From Argyresthia goedartella (Eukaryota; Arthropoda; Insecta; Lepidoptera; Argyresthiidae), in contig OX463816.1 in assembly GCA_949825045.1 (NCBI GenBank), positions 13,139,579 to 13,203,578 on the forward strand: a stretch of DNA of 64,000 nt, in the 5' to 3' direction. Made by a program: the position numbers and the translations under genes. Shown here in pieces: positions 1 through 11,911 of the stretch. Each line of letters opens with the position of its first letter. The stretch's first letter is position 1. The notes under the pieces are model-generated. The model searched no databases. It worked only from the letters and a program-made list of their open reading frames with translations, and was not told where the DNA came from.

Positions 1-161
1 TTTAACGAGATGACGAAGCCTGTGCACACCAGAAACGGTAAAAGAGCAGTAAATTTACTTACGGAGACCGTTAGATTGGGGCCACGGGTAAAGCGAATCA
101 AAGTGTGGTCTTGATACATTCCCAATAATGCAGGCATGTATAAAGTTAAGGCAACAAATAT
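1..161. other. No feature seen
   Basis: AT-rich sequence with no convincing exon, RNA gene or repeat boundary visible. Confidence 0.4.
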
Positions 162-415
162 AATGATCACCAAAATCATTTTTTCTCACCCAAAATGGGT
201 AAATTATCACCAAAAGTTGCAGAAAATATCAGGGCAAAATACTGTGGTAGCTTAGGTGAAGGGTAAAGGGGGTGAGCGAAGCGAAGCCCCCTTTACCCCT
301 TCGTGTTAGGTTGAACATGTAAGAACAACAAAAATACTTAAAACATAAACTTAAGTACACAAAACATACAAAGAAGTTTGGTGATCATTTACCCAAACAC
401 AATTTGGTGATCGCT
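162..415. mobile_element. MITE-like element with compound inverted ends
   Basis: The left end carries gatcaccaaa, then a second motif gggtaaattatcaccaaa. The right end carries both motifs in the opposite orientation (tttggtgatcatttaccc and tttggtgatcgc). The ends are therefore inverted and compound, about 40-50 bp each, around a core of about 150 bp. The core includes a hairpin with 12-bp arms at 261-272 and 287-298. No coding capacity. The superfamily is not recognised and no target-site duplication was identified. Confidence 0.5.
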
Positions 416-1020
416 TACTAATTCTGGCAGTCATTTCGAAGTAGTAAATTTTCGAATTTTTTGTTGATATTTTAAAGACAAGCCTAAAGTTAATGGGACT
501 GAGACCTAACTGAGTAAAGACTAGTTTTTTATTCTTTCTTTATACTTTACCCACTTTTACTGTTTACCTTACAATCACCCAAATGGCAAATATAACTTAT
601 TATAGATGTCGTTGTTTGTATGGTACATAAATAAGTTTTGCCCCACTCAATAAGTATATTTATTCATCTATTTCGAAGACATTATTCTTTGAGTCAAGAA
701 ACAAACCGCACCGCGTTTAACACGTTCACGGCTGTACAAGCTCCCGTCCCACGTTGCACGCGACGCGACATATAAACACGTCATTGCATAAGTAGGGTAT
801 TTTTGGCGTTGTTTTCCTCAATATAGACAAGTTTATACCCCGATAATAGCAGGCTAGCAGCTCCCCCTTTTGTGTCGACTACAGAGAATTGAATCATAAT
901 TCTTTCGCTGCGAAAACGTTTGAAGGAGAATGTAAACATACTGAGTTTTATTGCGACTTTAATATGATCTTGCCTTGTAATGATACAAAGTTGCATCCAG
1001 TTATACTTAATGTTAACTGA
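416..1020. other. No feature seen
   Basis: AT-rich intergenic or intronic sequence. A short ORF on the minus strand at 781-996 has no recognisable domain and is not supported. Confidence 0.4.
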
Positions 1021-1029
1021 AAACTGAGT

Positions 1030-1260
1030 ATTCGACTAACAGGTAGTGACCCTGCCTACGAAGCTGACGGTGCTGGGTTTGAATCCCGGTAAGGGCAAGT
1101 TTGTGTGATGAGCATGAATATTTTTTTCTTAGTCTGGGATGTTTTCTATGAAATTACATGATTATTTATTTCTATGAAATATAGCGTCGTCTAGTACCCA
1201 TACCAGAAGCCTTGTTGACCTTATAAGGGCCGGCCTAGTTAGATTTGTGTAAGATTGTCC
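1030..1260 (+). mobile_element. tRNA-derived SINE (family B)
   Basis: The head contains an RNA polymerase III B-box-like motif (ggtttgaatcccggt at about 1077) preceded by a tRNA-like arm with gtgaccctgcctacg. It is followed by a non-tRNA body ending in tagtacccataccagaagcc. A second head of this family lies on the minus strand near 52.7 kb. Confidence 0.65.
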
Positions 1261-1429
1261 ATAAAAGGTTTTTATATCTTGTTTTGCCAGTTGTATCACA
1301 TTGTTCGCAAAAATCAAGTGGAAACCAAAGTCAGTAATGAAAATACCCTACTAAATAACTTTTAGTCCAAAAATAAATAAATCTGTACATACCTATTTAT
1401 ATTTAATCGGATTGCGGACCTCACTGTGC

Positions 1430-1545
1430 TAGTAGACTATAGTAGTGGTAGAGTGGTTCTGTCTGGCACGGGAGGACAAATTCCGGTCCCTCGACACAGG
1501 GTATCCTAGTGTGAGGCCATTGAATGTATGTGCCTGTATATAAAG
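1430..1545 (+). mobile_element. SINE fragment (family C)
   Basis: The segment with ccggtccctcgacacagg and gggtatcctagtgtgaggcc matches the body of the copy at 17.93-18.12 kb and, in reverse, the one near 59.5 kb. It ends only about 35 bases upstream of the splice acceptor of the next exon. Confidence 0.55.
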
Positions 1546-1580
1546 TACCAATATTCATGTTCATATCTCTTTATTTCCAG

Positions 1581-1777
1581 ATCGGGCAGAGCAGCCGCCT
1601 ACGCGTGCTCGGAGGGCGATGGGAATGCCCCCAAATCGTGTTGCGGTCGACCGCCCCTGCGGCTCTGCGTATTGTTCCTTGGAGTCGTCGGTGCCTGCCT
1701 GGTGGCTGCTGGGGCGGTGCTTGGAGCCCTACGACCACACCCTAGGGCTCCGCTGACATTGTTGCTACTTATGATAG
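1581..1777 (+). CDS. PPxY membrane protein, internal exon with membrane segments
   Basis: The exon is bounded by a pyrimidine-rich acceptor (ttatttccag) and a strong donor (gtaaga). It enters at the third base of a codon and leaves after the first base, so the first base of the next codon is supplied here. It encodes about 65 residues: a small cysteine-containing hydrophilic stretch (SCCGRPPLRLC), a hydrophobic segment of about 20 residues (VLFLGVVGACLVAAGAVLGA), a short RPHPRAP loop, and the beginning of a second hydrophobic segment (LTLLLLMIG). The second segment is completed by the exon at 5328, and the junction codon reads GGC across the splice. GC content is much higher than in the flanks. 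Upstream exons were not located and may lie outside the window. I do not recognise the family by name. Confidence 0.72.
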
Positions 1778-4700
1778 GTAAGATAGTAAATTACACTTAT
1801 TATAATTTAAATTGATCGGTTTAACAGAGATGACCTGGTTTTAAGACTGTTGGGCCATATCATCACAGAGGGAATAGCTTAGGTTCTGAATAACAATTCC
1901 ACCAAGATAAGTGCTCCCCAGAATTTAACCATTCAGCAATGTATTTGAGTGTAAAACATAAATTTAAAAGAGGATCTTTGGTGATTTAAAAAGTTAGCGA
2001 AATGTTTCACGCTCAATCGAGTTGAATTGAGATTGGGACTTTATTTCATACTCTAAAACTCCAAAACGAAGTTATCCGGTCCAGTGAGCGGCCAATTGAA
2101 TCAAAGTGGGTGCAAATCTTTGGTAACTTCTAAGCAACTTTGGGTGAGATTTACTTTTTTTTTCACGGCAAAGTAACACAGTTTTGTTCTCAAAATCCAA
2201 ATATGCTACCGAATCGCCAAATAGTTTCGTACTTTGTAGCCTCCACGCGAGCCGAAAAAGTGAAAAATAAAACCTGCTGAAAACTCACATACTGTACGCA
2301 ACCCTTGAATTAAATGGGCCGGCTGCCGCCGAGATGAAATTTTCAGCACCTATGGCACCTAGTCATAAATTCAGCGGAACAACTGTACACGTGCACTCGA
2401 TGTAACAAATGGTCGTAATTAACCGTGAAACAATCTACCCCTCATACCGTATTCACCACGCGTATGACATAACAAGTCTAGCTCGAATCTCATTAAACAT
2501 CATTCATAGAGCCTTCCAACAGGCAAAGTTTTGAATTAAACTTCAAATGAGTTTCGGAGCTGAATTAATTGGATTTTCATTAGCGATAGGCCAAATGATG
2601 TTGTTGGTACAGCGATTTATTGTTTGGTTGAAGGCAATTTGTTACTTGTCTGTCGACGTCAAGGGTGGTAACGCAGTCCGCAACAGATGTCTTTCTGCGT
2701 CAAATACAAAATGCGTGACCATTGTCGGCTGAGCTTTTAACATATGTTGCTTACAAAAGTTGTTACACTTAGCTGGCTTGGAGAACATAATTATAGAGGT
2801 ATGATAGCCCGCGGTGATGCTGGTAACGCGGAAGCCGTGGGTGTTCATAAATTAAACATCCACGCCTATAACCGTCCATAATTGACGAATTTTCGGCGCC
2901 GTGTTTACGACGGGAACTAGGCCATGCTTCTCGTGCAATATTCAGAAATGCCAACTTGTTTTGGCTCGAGCAAATCAATAGCGGAGCTGATTGAAAAGCT
3001 AGAAGCCCTGCATCAAAATAAGGAAATACAAGGTTTGCGGTGTGCCAATTTATGTACGGACTTGATGTGGGAAATCGCGGCGGGGCAACATAAGTTGAGA
3101 GAAGTCGTGATACACACTCCTAATAACAAAGATGGATTGCTATACATGAGTCGTTAACCTAACTAGGCAGTAAGCTGTTAGGTGTAGCTACATCACGAAC
3201 CTTCTTTATCGATTGGCCCCAGTGTTAGGGATATTTATAGAGCTACTCTAACAAATAGGAACGTGTTACAGTAAGTAAGTAAGTAAGTAAGGCATTAATA
3301 TTGCAGGTGAGTGTTTCAGGGCTAAGGTCATTTTCTAGAGGTTAGCTTCGTTGTGTGCAGCATTAGGTCAACCAGCCACTTCATCATCAATAAGGTGTCG
3401 CGAGTCCACGGGTTACCAACCAGGGGGGCACGCTCCCTGGGGGGGGATCCAGGGGGGGCGAGGGGCTACAGAAGTGGATTTATTAAAATTAATAACGCCA
3501 CGCCATGGAAAATTCAAACGCCGCACCTCATAGCAGAAACTTTTGTATACTCTTAGGTGGAATGCTAACCATGTGAAAATTTCTTAACTTTATTAGTTGC
3601 TCGTTCCTCGACTTGGTGATCACCAAGAGGTCTTGTTGGTTAATAGTTGCTCGACTTAACAACCATGTAAAATGTAAACGCGGCTCGCGCCGCCCTCTTA
3701 ACTGATGTTGGGCTTGTTGAATTACTCGAATTTCTAGTTAATTCGAGTAATTTCTATAGTTAATTCGAGTTTCTTACTCTCATAAATCCCAATTTCGGCC
3801 GTTCTTACTGACAAAATAATAATAGTTTTAAACTTCGTATAGGCGTATAGGGGGGCGCATAGTTAAAAAGGTTGGGAGCCTGTGTGCTAGACGGAGACTT
3901 TGTGAAACACATGATAAGTAGAACGGACACTAATATAACTTGACTCGGATTATTAACTTAACCGCGTTGTAAGAATATTAACGTTATTTATGATGGATGA
4001 CACTTACATGACACTAGGGACCTGTTTTTCTATAAAATTTCAGTTGAATCTGTCACATAGAGTTCATCGGGACTACTTGAAACAGTCCATACTATCCAAT
4101 TTATTATAACAAAGATTGTTTCTTGATCATGATAATGATGAACAGACTGGCAATGATAGCAATCAGTCGTTAAAAGTAATCCGTTATGTCTGTGACAGAG
4201 GATGCTGCTAAAGGAAGTATCTAGACACGCGGGAGCGTGTCAAAGCCAAGTTCAAAAGAAGACAAATGTTGACGCAGCGGCCGGCCGTGTGTTGTATTAC
4301 ACGAAGCGTTTGGAGCCACTTTTAGTGTTAAACTGTCAGTGTTTAGGTGTCTACATAACTCAAAATCTATTAAACATATAAATTTGGTTCATTTATTAAG
4401 ACCCTTAAGGCTAACTAAAACCCCAAATTTCATGAATATAGCTCCTACGGTTATTGATACAAAAATAAAAATAAAAAATATTTTTCTCACTGGCTGACTG
4501 ACCTAACATCAAAAACCTAACCCACTTCCAGATGACCTAGCAAGTTAAAATAAGGCATTCCTTGCAAAATTTCGTACTAGGTAATTTAATTTGTATTTTA
4601 TTTAATAACATAGATTAATGATAAGTATTGTTGTTTGTTTTTTCTACGTAGGTGGTTCGGTTATCAGATCGCATTTTTCTATTCGGAATAAAATAGATTA

Positions 4701-5327
4701 ACATTCGCAAAATTTTATTACTTAGGTAATTTTATTATGTAACACAGTGAGGCGTATAATAGAACAAAGGATGGATAAAAACTTATACTACGCCGAATTA
4801 TTCCAATGCATCTCGATGGAAGATTACTTATTTCATTCTATTGCGTTTTCTTTATTTAATTCCTATTCATGGCATTCATTGATATACAACAAATCAATAG
4901 GCTGCATGAGTCCATAGTAGAGTATGTATGTCGTAACTGGCAAGATTTAATTGCCTACACTTGCGCCCAAAACGGTGAACCATACGACTCAGAAGAAGAG
5001 TACCGCGCAAGTATGCTTCATTCGACACCTGAATTAAAGGCAACTTCAATTTCTATTAATTTATCTACTTTATGTGACGTTAGAATTTCAGTATCATCAT
5101 AGGTACAGAACTTGGCATTAATTATATCTCAAATCTTTTGTTGGCGAAGTCAACAGCCACGATATTGTTAATATCGAACTTGGCTCTAATTTTCATATTT
5201 ACGTTTTGGTGGGACCTATTATACTCAGGACTCCTGCAAATGGAGAAGCTATCTAACAAACCCTTATAACTAACCCTTATCTAACAAATACCTTACCTTT
5301 ATCCAAGAAACACCTTAACCTTTCCAG
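1778..5327 (+). other. Intron of the PPxY membrane gene
   Basis: Intron of about 3.55 kb. It holds a short (taag)n tract at about 3271-3291 and a G-rich cluster at 3423-3465. Short ORFs inside, for example at 2924-3157 and 4869-5102, show no recognisable domain and no splice logic. Otherwise nothing is seen. Confidence 0.55.
3423..3465 (+). other. G-run cluster (possible G-quadruplex)
   Basis: Four runs of 6, 8, 7 and 4 guanines occur within 43 bases on the plus strand, inside the large intron. Loop lengths are 10, 5 and 3. The surrounding DNA is AT-rich. Confidence 0.45.
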
Positions 5328-5559
5328 GCATCGGAGTAGTCCTAGTAACAGCAGCCGGCCTCGCCTGGAGACTTGGAGCCCGAGACGCTCCCTGCGCCTT
5401 GCTCGGGCTCCGAAGGTCGTCTTGCCGCCGCTTGGTGCCGCGTCTGCCGCCCAGCTACGCCAGGCCGCACCACCCGTACGCAGCCATGCTGTACCCTGAG
5501 TTCCACTACCGTCCGCCACCGCCGACGTACCAAGCGTCCATGCAGGAGTACAGACTCAG
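5328..5559 (+). CDS. PPxY membrane protein, internal exon with first two PPxY motifs
   Basis: Acceptor tttccag, donor after the dinucleotide AG. The first two bases complete the glycine codon begun at 1777, and the frame stays open through 232 bases. The exon completes the second hydrophobic segment (IGVVLVTAAGLAW). It then enters a basic, cysteine-containing stretch (LGLRRSSCRRLVPR) and the first two PPxY motifs, LPPSY and PPPTY, with aromatic residues between (YPEFHY). PPxY motifs bind WW domains, typically of Nedd4-family ubiquitin ligases (established knowledge). The positive residues after the second membrane segment suggest that the tail is cytosolic (inference). The longer continuous ORF in this frame runs past the donor into intron. 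Confidence 0.75.
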
Positions 5560-5684
5560 GTATCCTTTTATGTGCGTTGTCTTTTTTCTATTTTGGATTT
5601 TGGGCTCTTTGGTTTGGTTCTGGCAACTGAATACTAAAGTTTTGGATAGTTGCATGATTGTACTTTATGTGGCTATTGTTATAA

Positions 5685-5935
5685 TAATAATAATACCTTG
5701 GACACTATTTACACACATTGATCTAGCCCCAAACTAGGATTCCCTGTATCTTGGGTACTAGACAACGATGCACATACTTATATAGATAAATTTTATACTT
5801 AGATAGGTAAACAACCATAACTAGGGTACAAACTCCGTTCTCATCAAACAAATATTTGCCCCCACCGGGACTCAAACCCGGGACCTTTGGTTTCGTAGAC
5901 AGGGTCACTGCCGACTAGGCCACTCGGGTCGTCGT
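5685..5935 (-). mobile_element. tRNA-derived SINE (family A), near full length
   Basis: Read on the minus strand, a tRNA-like head with a B-box (cccgggtttgagtcccgg) is followed by a body containing atacttatatagataaa-type sequence. It ends with the tail tgatctagcccc / ccttggacac in reverse and an (att)n tract. The same body occurs at 13.1, 23.2 and 52.8 kb. It lies in the intron of the PPxY membrane gene. Confidence 0.75.
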
Positions 5936-6695
5936 TAGTTTTGGCTGGAGCTTCGACGCTGGATGTAAACTTCTGTTAAACATTTAAATACTCAATTTGA
6001 GAAGGGGAGAAAATGGATTGTAAGTATCCTTTACAGCACAATGACCTACAAGATGATGTGATATTTATATTATACCTATACCGATACTCTCTTTTAGTTC
6101 CATGCGTCTAAATATAGCACTAACCTTTAATCCACTTTTATGTGCCCATAGCTTGAGAAGTTGTATACATTTTACCCCCAGTTATCCACCCACTGGATCC
6201 ACATAAAACATGAAAGGTTCCGGCTCCCCTAGCCACATCGGTATTAATATCTCTGTTGACATTTTACAAGATAACCCTCTGCCTATTTACCGGATACAAA
6301 CTATTCAATATTTATCCAATAGCCGATATGGATTGCAAACGAATTTTGACAGATACAGTGTTTATGTATTGCTATATGTAGTAGTATGTTAGTACATATA
6401 CCGCCTAGTAATAAGTAAGTTATTTATGAGTCTAAAATCGATGCGAGTTAGCACCAACTTTGAAGATAATTTATTTTTCCTCTCCTCTTCAAAAATGACA
6501 TCAATTTAAGCGATAAATTGCGTTCAGCGCTACGCAAAACCTTTCCTTTTTTACTCGTAGTGGAATGTGAATTGTACAAAATAACGACAACAGATACCTA
6601 CTACAAAAAAACTGTAAATTGTAAATAGCATTAACTATACACATAAATTGCAATTCGCTTTGACGATGATCGCGAGCGACACGAGAGTTGACGAT
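5936..6695. other. No feature seen (intron)
   Basis: AT-rich intronic sequence without a recognisable repeat or exon. Confidence 0.4.
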
Positions 6696-6699
6696 ATAT

Positions 6700-7030
6700 A
6701 CATGAAATAAGAAATAAGAAATTTATTTGCTATGTCAAGGGTATTGTACAGTTATTTGTTTGAGTACATTAATTGAACTCCTTATGCAGCTAGTCAATAG
6801 CATGCAAATATTTAGTTGACTGGTATTAATCATTTTTAAAATTTAAAAACTCCTGCAGTGAATAAAAACAATTGTCTAAGAGCCATTTTCGTAGTTTAGA
6901 TGTAAATAAGTTAACAGGAAGGTTTTTAATATCTTGAGGTATCCCATTGTACAACGTTAAACACATTGCGTTACAATTATTTATGTACAGTGCTGCTCTG
7001 GGACAGTGTTTTAAGACATGTACAATGTGT
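6700..7030 (-). pseudogene. LINE 3' fragment (end of reverse-transcriptase ORF)
   Basis: The minus strand encodes a C-terminal tail typical of CR1/Jockey-type ORF2 proteins: YNGIPQDIKNLPVNLF, then FTSKLRKWLLDNCFYSLQEF, stopping at about 6826. It is followed by a short 3' untranslated part. No catalytic domain remains; it is a 5'-truncated insertion in the intron. Confidence 0.6.
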
Positions 7031-7408
7031 ACATTGGACATGTACATTTGTACGTGTGTAGCGAGCGATGATATCGGTACTAAACTAAAGCAATGCGGTG
7101 CGGTGCGAGGGGGAGGGGAGGGTAATTTCAACTTTGCACCGGTCAGCCGCGGCAAACTTGAAATAAAAGGATAGTAAATAGGTCCAATTCACGGCTGTGT
7201 TAAAACGACTGTTTGGTCTAATATATTGTTTTAGTATTATATCGTTATAATATATAAATGATGTAAATCTTTAAGCGCCCGACGGTCATTAACGTCCCTA
7301 GAAACTCAGTCATATATATCTTATATCAGTCTTCGTCGTACATTTATCTTCGCTCGGATACTAGTTGGGAATATTTGTCCAACACTCAATATAATTGTTT
7401 GTTTCCAG

Positions 7409-7486
7409 GTTGCTTCTTATGGACAGAAGCGTCCCGGCGGTGTCTCCGCCCCCCACCTATAGATCAAACTCAGCCAGTCTAGTCAG
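7409..7486 (+). CDS. PPxY membrane protein, short exon with third PPxY motif
   Basis: A 78-base exon between gtttccag and a gtatgg donor. It takes two bases from the previous exon and hands two on (AG|G in, AG out). It encodes LLLMDRSVPAVSPPPTYRSN and then SASLVR. The third PPxY motif (PPPTY) is here. Phase agreement on both sides is strong evidence that it belongs to the same transcript, although it is too short to stand out as an ORF. Confidence 0.72.
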
Positions 7487-8186
7487 GTATGGAGCTAACT
7501 GTGTCAATAAGCTACAAGCAAGGCTATATTTGTAAGGCTAGCCACGAGTAAAGAGCCCGCCTTATCTGTACCTATGCGGACTAGTCAAACATCAATGGAT
7601 TTCTACGAATATTTGAATCTAAGAAGTGACGAACAACGATTTTCTGATCACATTGGGAATTTATGGACCCGTAGGGAATGCAGTTCAGAATATTTACATT
7701 TGCCCTGCAATCATTCAATTTGGGCCTTACATAATAAGGTGATGATGATGACATTACATCAGTGCAAGAGCACTGAGCGATCCTACACACCACCACGTTG
7801 GCTCAGTGCCGGCTGGTGGAGGAATGTCGGAGTTAATTTTTTTCTTAATGAATACCTATTTGTTCGCTCCATGGTGTAGTGGGTTCCACTCTTGCTTCTC
7901 ACGCAGGAGATGCAGGTTCGAATCCGGTGCTCACCATGAACCAATGAGGTAATTAATCTTAACTACACTATCGGACGTTCCGTGTTTCGGATGACACGTT
8001 TAGCTGTAGGTCCCGGCTACTATCGCTTCTTGGTAGTAGTAGTCGCAAAACCCCTCCACCCTGAGCCAGCGTGGTGGAGTATGGCTCAATATTACTGGTA
8101 TCCGGTAAAGGCCTGTGCCCACGATGGGAACATTACATTTAGATAATACCTACTTTAATTAAACAATCCTTTCGCACCATTTCCAG
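7487..8186 (+). other. Intron of the PPxY membrane gene
   Basis: The intron holds the SINE at 7864-8150 and, at about 7780-7830, a piece of the common motif ccaccacgttggctcagtgc. No exon is seen. Confidence 0.5.
7864..8150 (+). mobile_element. tRNA-derived SINE (family D)
   Basis: The head begins gctccatggtgtagtgggtt, an A-box-like sequence, and has the B-box ggttcgaatccggtgc. The body ends with a segment containing ccctgagccagcgtggtgga and gtatccggtaaaggcctgtg. Body pieces of this family recur at 25.3, 37.55 and 37.9 kb. Confidence 0.72.
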
Positions 8187-8487
8187 AGGATCAACGGGAG
8201 CAGCCTGGTGCGCCTCCGAGTACAACGTGCCGCCGTCGTACCGCGCACCCCGCACCCCTCCCGCGGTCACCGTCACCGACCTGCCCCCTCTCCCGACCCT
8301 CGACCTCAAATACGCCGAGGACCCGCCACAAAACCCGAAGGATCAAAAAGACCCGGACGATCACTTGGTCACAATCGTTCATACTGATGCTCACGCGCAG
8401 CCTGTTATAGTGACCGTGTCGGGGTCGACGGCGCTGAACGAGACGACTCAGCCGCCGACGGAAATCGATATACTTGCTCATTTATAA
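8187..8487 (+). CDS. PPxY membrane protein, terminal exon and stop codon
   Basis: Acceptor atttccag. The first base completes an arginine codon with the preceding AG. The frame runs 301 bases to TAA at 8485-8487. It encodes GSTGAAWCASEYNVPPSYRA, containing the fourth PPxY motif (PPSY). A proline- and aspartate-rich low-complexity tail follows (PPQNPKDQKDPDDH), ending in EIDILAHL. The four exons seen give about 269 codons of the C-terminal portion. The ORF is GC-rich relative to its surroundings, as are the other exons. Confidence 0.75.
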
Positions 8488-9949
8488 CGTTGTGTTTCAG
8501 ATGATGGGGTGGGTATGAAGGGAATTGATTTGGGGGTGAAGTCGATTCTGGTTTGCACTGTGTCATCATAATTCATAACTTTTATGTTACTTGTTAAAGA
8601 CCATTCATTTTTTTATCATTATTTCATAGCCCCTATGCAATTCACAGCTAAATCAACGCAATTTCGCCTACTCGTATGTCTGCTTTTGCCCCCGCTTGGT
8701 GGCGCTGGAGAAGTTGGAGGCAAAGAGTTTTATTCATCATTCAAATACACGTCACGTGATCTTTAAAATACACTTGACGTTGGCAAAATTTACCGCAAAT
8801 GAGGCACATGGCGCAACGCGACGGGGACAGAACTGCGACTTCCCATAGTTGCATTTGAGTTGCGTGTATTTTTTATTAGCACCTTTATATTAGGTCCACT
8901 TGTAAATAAATAACAGTGTGCAACAAATTTTGTAATGGAAATCCCGCTCACTTCTAGTTCTTCTGTCATTATGAAACTTGGTTTGTATCAGCAGTTCCGA
9001 TGACAATACTATAATATGGTACCATCGAGCTGGTCTGATGATGGTGCTCGAAGGTGGGAGAGGGAACCCTAGGACAATTCGTTGTAACATCAAGTTTGGG
9101 CTAATTAGATTCGTCGTGATGAGTTCTATTCATATCTCCTAACGATATCTCATCATCATCACCTGATGATGGAGCTGGAGGGTGGTGGACGGAACCCTGG
9201 GGTACTTACTTGTAAACCCATCGAATTGGGATTTGTTGGATTCGTCTTAATGAGACCTCTTGATTTCGAAAGGGAGTTTTTGGTTTTTGAACTATTGTAA
9301 TTTTGTACATGTTTTATATGGGTATACGAGTTGCGTCGCAGTCGTATCTCCGTCGCGTAGCTCCATCTGCAGGAAGCCTAAAAGTGCAGGCTAGAATTGT
9401 TTCATTGAACTATCCTCGCTAACTCCGTACAGTCTGGTTTTATCTGCTTATTGCCCAGAAATCCTTTGGAAGTATTGTTGACGGCTAAAACACAAATGTG
9501 GTATTGGGGATTGTGATTGAAAGCCCTGTGTTATTCGAGGGTGCAAAAAATATTGAAATAAAATTCTAGCTTTTATGAGTGAGTAGAGTACCTAATTGAG
9601 TTAAGAAAACAAAAAATATACTGTTTGCTGTTAAGTAAATATGGCAAGAAGTTAGCAGATCAACGTTACATGTTATTTTGATGTAATTCTACCTTATTTT
9701 TTATGGATGAAGTCTCTGTAAATAAAAGCACTAAAGTGTTATTAATATTAGAAATATATCGAATAACAAATATTTTGTGCCGTGTATATAAAATTGATGA
9801 TACAAATTTAATAGTTACGATGTGATTATGTGTTTTTTTCTTTCTATGTATAAGTCAGAAGAAATCATATTGCGTATGAAATTAATCGGGTGTGTACAAC
9901 ATTTTGTATTCATTTCCATTACTTGTGCCAATGTTAACTGAATTACCTA
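8488..9949 (+). other. Probable 3' untranslated region and downstream flank
   Basis: Follows the stop codon. AATAAA-type polyadenylation signals occur near 8904 and 9720, so the UTR could be about 0.4 or 1.2 kb. Two diverged copies of a segment of about 100 bp lie at about 9020-9125 and 9155-9255 (shared pieces ctgatgatgg.gctcgaaggtgg / gattcgtcgtgatgag). No coding sequence is seen. Confidence 0.4.
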
Positions 9950-9992
9950 TTGTACCATTTAATCTTATGCTTGATTTACATGCTTGACAAGG

Positions 9993-10310
9993 TTTGCCAA
10001 ATTCCCGCAAGCCACAGGCCCCGGCAAACTTATGTCAATTGTTCGATGAGAGCTACAACGAATTCCGGCGAGCCACAAGACACAGCATGCTTCTATCAAT
10101 TGTACGGCGAGAGCCAAGACAAATTCCCGCAAGCCACAGGCTCCGGCAAACATTTGTCAATTTTACGGCGAGAGCCACCTCAAATTTCCGCCAGCCACAA
10201 GCCCCGGCAAACTTACGACAGTGCCACAACAAATTACCGCAAGTTACAAACCTCAGCAAACTTACGTCAAAGAGCCACAACAATTCACGCAAGCCAAACA
10301 AACGCGCCAT
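9993..10310. repeat. Degenerate minisatellite, unit about 61 bp
   Basis: Three units of about 61 bp are followed by two shortened units of about 50 bp and a partial sixth. Each begins with a form of aattcccgcaagccacagg, continues ccccggcaaactt, and ends with gagagccacaaca. The period lets ORFs stay open on both strands (for example 9950-10408), but the translations have no domain. It is best read as a non-coding tandem repeat. Confidence 0.75.
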
Positions 10311-10408
10311 TGACAAGTTACAAGTGCGCACCTGAGTTAGTTTGGCAAACCGTGGCTTGCACATCAAACATTTTTTATAAAATATTTTACGACTCATCAA
10401 ACGGTTGA

Positions 10409-11165
10409 TGAAAACGTACAAAGCTCAAAAAAAAGTCAATTTCAGTGAAATGAAAGCTATCGAACCTAATGTCAACGAAAATATTTTTTTACCTACGCAC
10501 AATAAATTCGAAACACTACTAATAAAGCAAGTCATCCACGGCCCTGATTAAAAGCTTCTTTCTTATTTATTTATGGAATAGTGTTTCCATGAAATTATTC
10601 GTTAAGATGTTATTCGAAACTTGACAATTCGCAAATAAAGCAGAAGTATACATAGTTTTTGCAATGCGTTTGAACCTTGGATTTTATAAGTATTAGACTT
10701 GTTACGTATTGTATTAAACAGAATTAGCTAGGGTGCACTACGTACTACATTAATATGCAGTCCGGCTTAGCTGTTTCTAGTTTTTACTGTACATCCGTGC
10801 AAAAAGTAAGCCTGCGAGCTTTACGTCTAATCAAATATAACGCCCTTATCCGCTTCTGATTTGCAGAACTCTAAATACCAACTACCAATTTATATTTAAA
10901 GAATTCACACATTACGTTCATCAAGCTGCTTATTTTATTATAGATTAAATAAACAATGTAAATACACTAGATAGGTTTGGTAAAATGGCAAAGGCTAGCA
11001 CTATGTACCATACTGTTAATAAAATAAAAGTATTTAATAAACTTGTAACAAAATAGTTGAGGTACATCTGTATATAACATAAGCTTTAATAATAAGTGAT
11101 GAATAAATAAAGATCTTTAGAGAAAATGTTGTTTTTTATTAAGCCTCGTCCCATGGGCTGTTGGT
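10409..11165. other. No feature seen
   Basis: AT-rich intergenic sequence. No exon or repeat boundary recognised. Confidence 0.4.
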
Positions 11166-11169
11166 TAAC

Positions 11170-11865
11170 CAGATAAAATTTCAGCACTCTTTCCCTATTA
11201 AATAAACCTATTGTTCCTGTAACTTATAATGGTACTACAATAGAGTACACTGCTAAGGCAAAAAACCTCGGGGTCATCTTTGATAACCAGCTGTGTTGGT
11301 GTCTATATGTTTGCGAGGTCAACAGACGGGTCTTTGCGTCTTTTCATTCCCTCAGGCGTCTGCAGAACTTCTTGCCACGGCAGACCAAAATTACTCTTGT
11401 ATATTCCTTGCTCTTGCCGCTAATCGATGTTGCCTGGGCTGGGCTGCGAAAGAAGAGAATCTAAATAAACTCGAGCGACTTCAGAACCTCGGGATTCGGT
11501 TTATCTTCGGACTTCGCAAATTCGACCATGTTTCTCAATATCACAAAGTGTTGGGATGACTTCCGATTTGTTGTCGCCGAGACTCTCACATTCTTTATTA
11601 TCTGTTCAATATCTTGAATAATCAGAGCTACCCCAACTACCTTCGAGACCGTTTTGAGTATCTCTTTTCGGGAGATCGGCACCGGAGATCTCACACTGTC
11701 TCACTTTTAGCCACTCCGCGGCATAACAATGCTGCATATATACACTCTTTCAGGTTACGGGCGGTCCGACTTTGGAACGCCCTTCCTTCCACTATAAGAG
11801 ACAGTCCCTCTTTTCTCTTTTAAGTAACGTATTAAAGATCACTACCTGTCTCTTGCGTATAAGTT

Positions 11866-11911
<46 letters not shown>

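Noticed and set aside
7864..7935. Possible functional tRNA gene
   Set aside because: A- and B-box-like sequences are present, but the arms do not close into a cloverleaf by eye and the SINE body follows directly.
9950..10421. 152-, 113- and 122-codon ORFs on both strands
   Set aside because: They are produced by the 61-bp tandem repeat and have no independent protein signature.
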